Shown: positions 1 to 9,192 of the stretch, in pieces
How the letters are laid out: each line of letters begins with the position of its first letter
Numbering within the stretch: the stretch's first letter is position 1
DNA from: Cylindrobasidium torrendii FP15055 ss-10
Lineage: Eukaryota; Basidiomycota; Agaricomycetes; Agaricales; Physalacriaceae
Direction of reading: 5' to 3'
DNA: 15,493 bases
NCBI GenBank assembly: GCA_000934385.1
Contig: KN880851.1
Coordinates: 1 to 15,493, forward strand
Program-made: the position numbers and the translations under genes
The notes under the pieces: generated by a model
The model's input: the letters and a program-made list of their open reading frames with translations, nothing else
Databases searched by the model: none
What the model was told of the DNA's origin: nothing

Positions 1-171
1 GCGAAATATCGACGACAGCGTCGGCATGTGGTCGGCGCGTCAATTTGATGTGGCGTGCGCTCCCGGTCCACTCGCATGGCATAACCCGCTCGGTGATGTC
101 AGTGACTCGCGCTACGCAGTTGCCGACTTAGCCGGGACACGCTGGGATAGATGACCGTACAATACATATCG

Positions 172-459
172 TTAATTCCTCCTGCAGCCATAGTTAAGTC
201 CTAAATATTGCCTGCACGCGTCCTTAACGGAATCCGGGTTTATTAAGCCTGGTGCTGCTGACAGGTGCACCAGGTTTAATAAACCTCGATCGTGTGAGGT
301 AGAGGTGATGTTACCGAAGCCCTCGACAAAGTTGCCTTTGATGGAATGGAACTGCCCGGTAGACTTCCTACAAATTGGACGACGTGTCAGTACAGATTGC
401 TGAACGGTATTCGATGATGACACTCACTTTGGGTTAGAAATGCCGCTCTCGGAAGACAT
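172..459 (-). CDS. CsbD-like small stress protein, C-terminal half divergent (possible pseudogene)
   Basis: Two exons, 459-428 and 367-172, are joined across a 60-nt intron with a GTGAGT donor, a CTGAC branch point and a TAG acceptor. They give a 75-aa protein. Residues 1-35 (MSSESGISNPKKSTGQF, then HSIKGNFVEGFGNITSTS) resemble the start of fungal CsbD-like proteins, which typically carry a TGQ(Y/F)HS(V/I)KGxxVE-xGN segment. CsbD proteins are small hydrophilic proteins of general stress response; their biochemical role is unknown. The second conserved half (typically W-x-x-S-G-K-E-E-H-A-x-GE) is missing. After residue 35 the frame enters a 19-bp inverted repeat (237-285), translates through both arms and stops at 172. 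This is either a gene broken by an insertion or one with a new C-terminus. A TATA-like box lies about 100 bp upstream. Family assignment rests on memory of the motif, without a search. Confidence 0.55.
237..285. repeat. 19-bp inverted repeat with 11-nt loop
   Basis: The left arm 237-255 (GGTTTATTAAGCCTGGTGC) and right arm 267-285 (GCACCAGGTTTAATAAACC) are reverse complements at 18 of 19 positions. The single mismatch becomes a G-U pair in one RNA strand. The loop is 256-266. The repeat sits inside the second exon of the CsbD-like gene, exactly where its similarity to the family ends. No target-site duplication is visible at its edges. It could be a miniature mobile element remnant, a hairpin RNA, or a chance local inversion-duplication. 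Confidence 0.9.
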
Positions 460-1181
460 GGTGTAGGTGGATGCTTGGTATGAAAGGATGTAAACGTTGT
501 TGATATGCACTGTATCTCGGAGGGGGAATTCCAGCCAGCGTACGCGTTGGACTGGCTTACTTATATGCAGCGCTTGGTGTGGATCATCATTTGGAGACAA
601 CATAGCTCATACGGAGTCATAGAGCATCACGTTGCCTGCGTTTATAGAAGCGGCCTTATCTGAAAAAGAACCTGAGCCCAAAAGTACGAGCTAGGACACT
701 GGTGCCGCGGTGGGGTTGGCGCTGACATCACACAATTCCCCGAGGCAATCCCCAGCTTGCTCAAGAGATATGTGCAGAAGCTGGCTCGCATCATATACGC
801 CAGAGGGTCTCAAACTTATCACCTGTGCGCTCGAGTGGCACGGTGCTCTGATCGCTGTTGATCATAATCTTCGCCCGTCACGCCGGTGGCGGCCGGTGGC
901 TCAGCGCTCAGTTGACTTAGATTTGTTTTTTTCAATTGAAGTCTTCCTGTGTGCACCTTTTTTCAGTATATGCGCACGCAAAAACGCAGTCACGTCCTCG
1001 TCTTCGGATGGATGGACGCACTCAAGGATCAAGCTAAGGTAAAGCCCGGGTAAAGCCTCAGGCCGGATGCAAGCTGAAGCGCTCAAATTGTGCATGCCAA
1101 GAATTAGATAGATAAAACGGTATGTTACAGAGATTGTACTTAGTTTGGCCTATGTTACTTACGACGAATAATAGTATTTTA
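460..1181. other. Intergenic: CsbD-like promoter and P450 3' flank
   Basis: About 720 bp lie between the CsbD-like start and the P450 stop. The first 110 bp hold the TATA-like box. The open frame at 710-1042 on the plus strand begins without an ATG, has no recognisable motif and no plausible splice partners. I see no further gene or RNA here. Confidence 0.5.
559..569 (-). promoter_or_regulatory. TATA-like core promoter element of the CsbD-like gene
   Basis: The minus strand reads TGCATATAAGT, about 100 bp upstream of the ATG at 459. The same 11-mer occurs in front of the P450 gene. The position is compatible with a leader of about 70 nt. Assignment is by motif only. Confidence 0.4.
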
Positions 1182-3201
1182 CTAATGCTCTTTGAACAGA
1201 GTGGCCATGGTATCTGGGTCGTAGCGCGGGGTTATTGAACACTTGAAAGAGACCAGACGACTGGTACGCTTGTCAGTGTGATGCACACAGATGACTTGTT
1301 TTTTTAGCTCACTCGACTGGTCCACCTTCCGATGCATACACTGGGGGTGCTGGCTTGCCTCCTTCAACAACCGGCTGAATGTTGAACGCGGCGAGCGACA
1401 TGGCAAGTGTGATGAAAACAGACACGTCTGCGAGGAGGCGGCCAGGGCATATCCTATTACCCCATTCAGCAAGCCCGCTACTAGCACGAGGATATCAGGG
1501 CTACTTACCGGCGTCCGAAGCCAAAGACAACTGCCTCGGGATCCATTTCGGGTGACTCGCCAAGGAAACGTTCCGGGTTGAACATCTCTGGGTTCGAATA
1601 GACTGCTGGGTCGCGGCACATTTTCCAAATGTTGAACGACACGATGCTACCTTTGGGAATGAAATAGCCGTCGTGGACGTCATCTTCAGTGGTACAATGA
1701 GGAAGACCTTGGACATAAACGTGAGAACCAGATGAGACCGTTATTATTACGAGAGATACACACCAGTCGGTACAGCGGGATGAGAACGGAGAACCTCTTT
1801 GGCGCTGAATGAAGAAGTCAGTGAGACAACGCATATGAGACGATGATGAAACACACAGCGCATTCACATAGGGCATTTCCGCACGGTCCTCGAGTGTGGG
1901 TAGCCGATGTCCACAAACTTCATCAACCTCAGCCTGCGCTTTCTTCTGTATCTCGGGATGCTGGGCCATAAGAAGGAAGAACATGTACACAGTCACCGCC
2001 GTCTGCAAAACGTCAGCATACAACATTCGTGCGCGGTATTATACCGACCGTTTCGCCACCGCCTACGAGTTCGATGTGAGCATCCGTCGAACAGGTGAAG
2101 TCAAGATCAACCTACCACCAAACATCGAGCCAGCCGCATGCTTGAGCGCGTCTTCCTCGAAAGGAGACAACTTCTTTTTCAGCCAAATAGCCACGAAGGA
2201 ATCTTCTGCTGTTCCATTTGCCTTTATAGATGTTAGGTATCAAGAACAAACCGGGAGTGATTGAAGCTACGCACGAGTGATTTCTTGACAAAATCAAAAG
2301 GTGTGTTAACCATATCACCGTACCAATGACGCCAAAGACGAGCAGTGGTCTGGAAGCCAGCGCCAGGGAACCATTCCGGAACATATTTGACTGAGATGAT
2401 AGGTGAGCCTGTCATATACATAAATGAGCGCTTAAAAAGACGTACGAGCTGGTATTTGGTTGACCATGAAGGATCCCGGGGCACATCCCTTGTTAAACGT
2501 GTCCATCGCCTCGTTTCCAACCTTGACCATAGGATCGTCATTCTCTAGGGCCTCGTAGCCGTACGCGACGCGAAGGATGATAGCGCCTGCATGACTGGAA
2601 AGAAGAACTTAGTGACAGAAGCACGGATGCCGCAGGAAAACACACTGGAAGCAATGACGCTCGAGTTCAGTCGGGGATTTGTAGCAAAGCTCGAGGAATT
2701 TGCGAGCATGGATTTCCTCCTGCGGCCAGAACTTGCGAAGCGCGGCGGGGTTGCCGAGCTCTTCGTGGAATGTTTTACGGTACGCCTTGAAGCGAGGACC
2801 GTAGGGTGTGAACGCCATTGCATTCTCCCAGCCCATAAGGTCGACGGGCATGGGAACATGTGGACGCGAAGAGTATATAGCGCTCTTGCCTTCGAGGAGC
2901 TCGTTGGATTTTTTGAGTGTGTTCACGGAAATAATGTGGGTACCGAAGGCGGACACAGAGATGAGTGGACCTGCTTTCCCGTGAGCCAACGCCAACGCGC
3001 ACTGTAATGCAACGCACCCCATTTGTCTGCCCATGCACCGTAGGTCTTCCAGTCAAAACGCGTGGGAATGTCAAGAAGATTGCCTATCAGAAATCGCTTT
3101 GGAGGACCAGGAGGAAGTGGAGGACGCGAGCTAGCGCGTAGGATGCGATGAAGAAGGAAAGCAATAACGAGTGCGGCTGTGAGTTGGGAAAGAGAGAACA
3201 T
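1182..3201 (-). CDS. Cytochrome P450 monooxygenase, 499 aa, 11 exons
   Basis: Membrane-anchored heme monooxygenase, presumably on the ER and fed by a P450 reductase; the substrate cannot be read from sequence. Exons: 3201-3018, 2970-2646, 2594-2446, 2390-2275, 2221-2116, 2062-2049, 2002-1857, 1804-1764, 1707-1509, 1453-1313, 1260-1182. They total exactly 1500 nt. Introns are 46-56 nt. Landmarks are a hydrophobic anchor at residues 4-20, a proline hinge (PPLPPGPP) at about 27-34, the I-helix oxygen-binding motif GGETT at 295-299, the K-helix ExxR at 350-353 (EVLR), PERF at 405-408, and the heme loop FGFGRRICPGR at 422-432 with axial Cys429. The C-terminus FKCSITPR is typical of mushroom P450s often labelled O-methylsterigmatocystin oxidoreductase-like. 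Length and motifs are normal, so it is probably functional. A 14-nt microexon carries most of the GGET motif. Its neighbours give no pathway. The exact CYP family cannot be assigned by eye. Confidence 0.95.
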
Positions 3202-4172
3202 GATCGAACGAACGGTGTCCTACACGATATCTGAATCCCACTTATATGCAAACTTCATATTCGACCGGGGAACCCTGGTGCGCGGTGTTCCCTGAATTTC
3301 GAAGCGCAAGTGCACAAATCTATCAGAAGATGGAGAACAGCTGAATTAGATTCACTTGTGGAGATTTCAAGGCAGATTTGTGAAGTGTGGTGATATGGTG
3401 CTGACTCCAAATCACCAGCCACCGCATTCAGGATGCTTATATCTGCTGGTTTGATAAACGACCGCTGAGAGGAGGGAGTTTCCGAAAAGCCGGGCCAATG
3501 CAGAAGCCCAGGAGAGCATCATTCATGATTGGCGCATACCGTACTGTCTTGGACGACTTGAGAGTGAACTAGGGTAGAATCGGGGCGTGGCAAACCGTCA
3601 TGGGAACAGTTCTCTGAGAGCGTCCGAACGTCGCTTGACCCAACTGCTCGGAGCCCGATGCACAATCCTGTTAGTGAGCTAACTCAGTAGCACCTTGATA
3701 GACTGCGTAAGCAAGTCATGTAGGAGTAATTTCTAACCTTTGCCTGCCGACGGGAAACTTACCGCTCGTGATACAGAACTTCCCGGCGCGCCGAGCCTAG
3801 TGGCGTTCCGAATGTATACAGTCTCCCACGGAGTTCACTTGGAGACTTCGAAGCGACGTGAATAGTAGGGAAAATCGAACTCGCCTGACGGGGCATGTGG
3901 TGGTCAAAGGCAGGGTCGGGTCACACAGGGAGGGCCGATCAGCAGCATCACATCATGTCACGTCACGGGTGCCACTGGCGGGATTTCCTGTTTCAGTATT
4001 TATTGATTTCATTTTTGTGGCAAAGCGTTCCACAGATTCAACGAGTTTATATGCGGTGTTCGAACGACGCAGAGGCTGATGATTTTTGGAAGCGGCCGTT
4101 CTTGGATGTCTACGTACAAAGTTATACAAGCACATGACGAAGTAGTAGGGAGTAAGTATCCTGAGTTAGAAC
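3202..4172. other. Intergenic: P450 upstream region and DUF6534 3' flank
   Basis: About 970 bp. Apart from the TATA-like box near 3245 I see nothing convincing. The short open frames at 3858-4137 (plus) and 3953-4212 (minus) have no family resemblance or codon structure that supports them. A TCACGTCA motif resembling an ATF/CREB half-site pair lies near 3957, without supporting context. Confidence 0.4.
3240..3250 (-). promoter_or_regulatory. TATA-like box of the P450 gene
   Basis: TGCATATAAGT on the minus strand, 39-49 bp upstream of the P450 ATG at 3201. If used as TATA it implies a very short leader. The 11-mer is identical to the one upstream of the CsbD-like gene. Confidence 0.4.
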
Positions 4173-6192
4173 TCATCCGGGCCGTGAAGAGACTTGTCGG
4201 GCGGGAACACATCCTACATAAATATCGTCAGAACACTTGTCCCCAGGATTATTGACGGAATTGTGCACCGTCTTGGAGTCGATCTGAATGGCGATGGTGT
4301 CGGGCTTTTCGTACTGAAGGGGTGTCAGAAACAGTGCGAGCCTCTGAGTGGTAAGGGATACCTTGTTATGACCTTGACTGCGGAACTGAGCGAGGCCGAA
4401 GCTTTCCGTAGGGACGTGCGGCCGCATCGTATTGTCCGAGCTCGAGCCACCGCTCACGCCTGTGTCGACGTTCAAGCCTCCGGCCTGCGCGCCTGTGCGA
4501 CGAATGGAAGATCTGCTGTTTAGCGTGACGAGGATCGAGTTTGTGTACACTGCAAGAATTCTATGCTCAGGCAAGGAGAAGCTTATCTGGAAGAGGAAGA
4601 AACGTACGACGATCCACTACAAAACTATGAGACTTGTTTAAGAAAAAGGGAGAGTACGCACTGACGAGGTAGAAAGACATGTAAATGAATGTATCGGGCA
4701 TCGTATTCAACTTAGAGTCACAGTTAGGCCTACATGGGAAGGAAGATCGGATGACAAGAGCTCACTGTAATGAGATCCAAAATCGCAAACAACGAAGTCG
4801 GAATGCCTGTGTTGAAAGTGAAGATCGTCTACATATAATTTTATTAGGCTGAAAGCTCGTACTAGCGTGTATTGGCGTACCAAGCGATTGAGCATGTCTC
4901 GTGTGCCGCGGAACGCTGTCTTTGCGCTTTGAAGATAGTATATCATCGCAACCGTGATGAGGATGTCAGTCACAGCGTTGAACGCGTTGAGTACATTTGC
5001 AAAGGTGCGCTGCTGGATGAGCTCTCCAAGTGAGTCGTACGAGACGCTGTATGACCGTAAGCATATGCGTACAACATTTCTACATGTACGCACGTCAAGC
5101 CAGTGTAAGCTAAGAAGTTACATGAGTCAATTGAGCCGGAAAAGGACGCAAGGAGACGCACCATAGATCAGAGCTGGAAGATGTTGTCACCAGGGTTTAG
5201 CACCGGCCCGTGAGATGAGGGCAATGCTTACCAAGAGATGCCAGTGAGATGAGAGACTAGAACTAGGGTTCAGTACCATTCCGACGGTCTCCCGAAAAAT
5301 TCGCACTTACCACAAAGCCAGACACGACAACATTCCGGCTCACTGCAGAAGCCGTCGTCAAAATTTTGGAGATTGGCGGTCAATGGAACTTACGCTGCCA
5401 AATGCGCCAGCAGTAGAACCTAACGATATCAAATATTGAGCAGCTACACAATTGTCTGACTAGAAAACGTACTGTTGAATGACGAAGGCTAAAGCGCCGC
5501 CGAAGAAGAGCTCAATCATGACAGTGCTGTGATACCGATGAGGGCCAGCGGCAGATAGAGTGTGAGATTAAGCACGGACTTCACCATCTTTGTCATAGCC
5601 AAAGGGTCATCGTGTACTAGAATCGCATGAGCCAGTAGCTTTTAGAGATATGAGAGCGCTTACGGGTGACCGCATACGTGTAAACGGCCTCTGGACGTTG
5701 TTCGGCGAGATGGACTATGTCACGGGTGGATCAAAACGCACCACAGATCAATGCTTGCTGGACCGTGTCGCAGATGAGAACGAAGGCAACCTAAAAAATC
5801 GGAGGTTAGCATATGTAGACCGACTTTCTGTGTGACGCACCAGCAACTTGATAGCAAGGTAGTCGCCTCGACTGTGTTTCTGGTAGTAATACCAAGCTAT
5901 GAAAATGATTAGACAGGATGATAGCATGGTATGGCCGGCGTACCTTGGATGCAGCCAGCTGAACATAAATGAATTTATCACGAAGTCCGATTCTATGCGC
6001 AAAGAACGTACCACCATAGAGGCTGCCCCTGCAAGTCAGCCAGAGCGCTCGACAATCAATAAAAAAACGTACGCATTTCCGACACAGCACGAGACGAACA
6101 GCGCGCCGAGCCTAATTTTCTACCGTAAGAATGAACCGTGACTACGCTCAAGCGCGGGCGCACGTCGAATGGATACTAAATCCAACGGTCAT
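4173..6192 (-). CDS. DUF6534-like seven-helix membrane protein, about 362 aa, about 18 exons
   Basis: Predicted integral membrane protein of the mushroom-expanded DUF6534 type; function unknown. Exons: 6192-6164, 6111-6073, 6028-6012, 5958-5944, 5896-5841, 5790-5742, 5690-5664, 5616-5580, 5526-5473, 5419-5394, 5342-5311, 5256-5232, 5173-5162, 5109-5094, 5046-4881, 4828-4766, 4710-4662, 4549-4173 (1089 nt in total). Family-like stretches recovered by splicing are TLGALFVSCC near the start, LYGAGCIQAWYYYQ, KLLVAFVLICDTVQQAL, AVYTYAVT, YCWRIWQLSRNVVV, TDILITVAMIYYLQS, RDMLNRLTIFTFNTGIPTS, MPDTFIYMSFYL and YTNSILVTLNSR. A hydrophilic C-terminal tail follows. An optional 48-nt intron at 4361-4314 would remove 16 tail residues without changing frame. 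The junction before YTNS is uncertain, with three in-frame solutions. The ATG was chosen because it makes exon 1 join into TLGALF. Precise microexon borders need RNA evidence. Confidence 0.82.
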
Positions 6193-7590
6193 TTTGAGCT
6201 TGCGCGCAGACTTCCGGTGTAAAAGAGAGATGCGTGGTTGTGGGTGACGGGTTTGAGGCGGTCAAACTGGGGGGAAGGAAGAAAGTCACCAACAGACACC
6301 ACTTCTTGCGAAGGTAGATAAATATTGCACGCCGGAGTCCGAGTCTACGATCGGTATTCCACATATGTCATCCAAGTTCGTTTGGAGATACCTCGCAAGC
6401 TCTGAGCTAAAACCTGAGATCTTGCAGCAACCCTTGTTGCTTCTGACCGGAAAACTTCGAAAGTTGAAGGCTTAGTCAGCGCCACATGAGTTGGAGGCAA
6501 CTTCTTTGGACATATGAAATCCCCGGACTCCAGTCTCCGACACCGTTTGAGGGATTTGTATCAACGGATGAGTGGAAGAGGCAACGCTGTCATTTTTTCA
6601 GCAGGGTCGATTCGTCATGCGCGTTGCTCACACTTACTACGGGGGTGAGAAAATCCCAGTGAGAACTTTAGAGACGAGTTCTACACACAAGGGTTCTGCT
6701 GGCCGCAGGGAGACTACACATTCTTTCCTTCCCAAAGACGAGAGGGTGGCCTGTTTGTCTGCCACTTCGCTGTACTTTCGGAGGCTCTCAGCTGACGGTG
6801 AACAATCCTGCATCCAACGGAGACTAAGGTTGGAGAGAAGAACTCCTTCTGCGATCTGTGTATCTCAGCAAGACCCTGTAATGATCTGTTCATAGCAAGT
6901 CCGTTGTCACGACGCGCCAGTCCAGCGCACCGGATGACGGAAAGTAGTTTGTATACTTATGCGCTCACAATGCGCTCACTTGGCGCTCAGTCTGTCACGA
7001 AGAGTTCAGCCAGCTCCTTTGGAGCACGTGTGATTTACCGATGTTGGCGCCGTGGGGCATGTGGCAAGAGTATACAGTCGGTGAACGATATATTGGCCAG
7101 TCCGGGGACCCCGAGCCTCGCTCAAGGTGCTGCCTTTCCCCGTGCCAGTGGGCAGGATAGAGTTCTTACTAGCTTCGTCGACCCTTTTGCACTTCAACAA
7201 TCCATCAGAACCTCTGTTCGAGACAAAGCTTCACTGGCGTTGCGTATACTCAACTCGAGAGTACTCTGCGGTTGGCAATCGCTTTTGACGGCATAACCAG
7301 TAAAATCGAAGAGGATGCCCTGCAATCATACAGACTCCAAGAGCTGCAACGGCAGGAATATAAAGGAGCCAAGATGTTTGCATTGACCGTACGCTTGATA
7401 GTATCTGATCAAGTTAGGCTGCGCGATGACTCAGCAGAGACAATGGCCATTATGTGGCGTGATGAGGAGGCCCAGCTCATGCAGACGAATCAAATCTGGT
7501 GCAGATTGGTCAATTAGGGTAAGAATAAAATGCAACCGCAGTCAACACTCGCTCGTACATCCACTTGAACAATAACGGAGCGAGCCCCAT
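6193..7590. other. Gap of about 1.4 kb without a convincing gene
   Basis: This holds the DUF6534 upstream region, with a weak AT-rich TATA-like stretch near 6315-6326. Beyond it, three consecutive open frames lie on the plus strand (6572-6895, 6904-7296, 7272-7517), all pointing toward the SRRM1 3' end. None shows a recognisable domain; 7272-7517 begins at TTG rather than ATG. They may be a decayed gene or chance. A small perfect hairpin (AGCAAC, CCTT loop, GTTGCT) lies near 6425-6440. The 11-bp-period repeat at 6961-6990 is listed separately. Confidence 0.4.
6961..6990 (+). repeat. Three GCGCTCA repeats with 11-bp period
   Basis: GCGCTCAC at 6961-6968, GCGCTCAC at 6972-6979 and GCGCTCAG at 6983-6990. 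The start-to-start distance is exactly 11 bp each time, close to one helical turn. This would suit same-face binding of a protein, but no gene start is assigned nearby. It may be a small tandem duplication. Confidence 0.6.
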
Positions 7591-9041
7591 CTAAGCATCT
7601 GTCTTTGCGGCTCTCGACCTGACAACCTTGTTCCTCAATGCTCGCTCCTTGAGCTCGCTTTCCCGCCTCTCTAATTCAAGCCGTTCCTCCGTGGCCTGCC
7701 CTTTGATCTTGAATCCACCACTGCTCCCAACTGGATCAACATCCATATCCCTGTCCCCGGAAGGCGGTGGGCTGGACCTTGTGCTTTCGTGATCTTGGTC
7801 CTGTTCAACGCTGCCTCCTGTACTTCTTCTGCGCGGTGGGCTGTTGCTGCGCCGCCTGCGTGGGGATGTTGAGCGACGAGGGCTACGCCGACGATATCCC
7901 CGGGGTGGACTGATGGACCTGGATGTGGAACGAGAAAGCCTGCGCCGCCTGGCTGGTGGTGGGCTGCGACTTGACCGGCGCCGGCGATCTCTTGGCGGTG
8001 GAGTAGCAGAGGGAGACCGCGCACGGCGACGAGGTGGGGGTGAACGGGACCTAGAATCACTTGGCGACCTTCGCCTGTGTTTGGGACCGTCCGTCGAAGG
8101 AGACCGACGTCTGTAACGTGGCGAGGAGCGCGATCTCGAAGAGCGGCGTCTGGGAGAACCACGAGGAGAGCTAGCCACAGATGAAGGTGTATTCGAACGG
8201 CCTCGAGGAGGCGGTGTGCTTGAACGGCGCCTTCGGGATGGCCTACTTCCGCCCCCGCCCCCGCCTCCACGTCCACCCCAGCCGCCATCACGTTCACGAG
8301 CTCCCCCAAAGCCACGGCGTGGGGGACCATCATCGAATCGACGGGGCGGGCCATCATCAAATCTGCCGCCACGTCCGCCACCACCCCGACCTCTGCCACG
8401 CCCACCTCTGCCGCCATCTCGCATCTCGTCCAAGCGCGGCGCACGCCTGTCGCGTTCGTCAATGACACGCATATCATTCTCCCGGGCGCGGCGCATTTCC
8501 TCCTTCTTCTGCTCGATAAACGTCCGAGGAACGCCAGCCAGATCCGTTTGGGCTTCGAGCAGCAGAGACCAGAGCGCTGCCATGAATGAACCAGTATTAT
8601 TCGTCAAAAATCCGGTGAGCTTGATCTGCATTTTCCTCGGGTCTGGAAGCTGTCACAAATGTCAGCCGAGACAACAAGCAAGGGCGGGTGACGCACTGGG
8701 TCCGACTCGTCCTCCAGCAAACCAAGCGCGTACTCAATAACAATGTCATCCTCAAATCCTACAAGCTCGGTGATCTTTTTAACAATCCATGGTCGAATAA
8801 CGTTCAGGTTGACCTTCCGGACGTCTACCTACACGTTCATTCAATAAGCAGTCTGTGGTGATGAAGCGTAAGCACACCTTTTTCTCAAACTCGGTGGGGA
8901 ATTTCAGTGTCTTCAACAACTTCAATTCCTTGTCCGAAAACCGCCTATCCTGGTCCGCAGATGTGCCCTTGAAGAAGCCTGGTATTGCCGTCAATTATAT
9001 TGTCAATGTTGGCAGCAAGCGCATATACCAGCGTCGCCCAT
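7591..9041 (-). CDS. SRRM1/SRm160-like PWI-domain splicing coactivator, 434 aa
   Basis: Nuclear pre-mRNA splicing and mRNP factor: the PWI domain binds nucleic acid and the RS tail contacts SR proteins. Exons: 9041-9029, 8978-8878, 8828-8697, 8649-7591 (1305 nt). Introns are 47-50 nt. The N-terminus MGDAGFFKGTSADQDRRFS closely matches animal SRRM1. Residues about 25-128 form the PWI domain, with the signature tripeptide at 51-53 (RPWIVKK), GFEDDIVIEYALG, and QIKLTGFLTNNTGSFM followed by LAGVPRTF. Then come a charged linker with KKEEMRRARE, an RGG/glycine-rich block at about 161-216, a long arginine/serine/proline region at about 217-365, and an acidic-to-basic C-terminal tail with a short coiled-coil-like EERLELERRESELKER segment. 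Exon 1 codes only four and a third residues; the start is fixed by the conserved MGDAGFF junction. The RGG block between PWI and RS is not a feature I recall from human SRRM1. The gene appears intact. Confidence 0.95.
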
Positions 9042-9065
9042 GATGGTGAGAGGGAAGAGATAAGG

Positions 9066-9077
9066 TTAGGGTTTCAA
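9066..9077 (-). promoter_or_regulatory. Telobox-like motif upstream of the SRRM1-like gene
   Basis: The minus strand reads GAAACCCTAACC about 25-36 bp upstream of the SRRM1 ATG. AAACCCTAA matches the telobox seen in promoters of plant and some fungal housekeeping and ribosomal genes. A single copy only, so this is suggestive rather than proven. Confidence 0.35.
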
Positions 9078-9192
9078 GCGCGCCGAACCTCTGACAGGAA
9101 TCGGACCGACGTCCCGAAAGTTAGAGCTTGAGCTTGAGGTACAGTATGCGCAACAGTAAGGACATTCCACATGCAACCGTACTATTGGTCTT

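Noticed and set aside
710..1042. 110-codon open frame on the plus strand
   Set aside because: It has no ATG at its beginning, no motif, irregular composition and no splice partners.
1585..1600. GGTTCGAAT resembling a tRNA B box
   Set aside because: It lies inside P450 exon 9 (YSNPEMFNP coding) with no matching A box or cloverleaf.
3785..6114. GCGCGCCGAGCCTA repeated at 3785 and 6101
   Set aside because: Only 14 bp, and one copy lies across DUF6534 coding sequence and an intron end; probably coincidence.
1182..6192. P450 plus neighbours as a biosynthetic gene cluster
   Set aside because: No synthase, transferase, oxidase or transporter is present; a DUF6534 membrane protein and a CsbD-like gene do not make a pathway.
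7844..8740. Long open frames on the plus strand and a second minus frame opposite the SRRM1-like gene
   Set aside because: They are shadows of the GC-rich, repetitive RGG/RS coding sequence, giving Pro/Arg- or Leu/Val-rich low-complexity products without domains.
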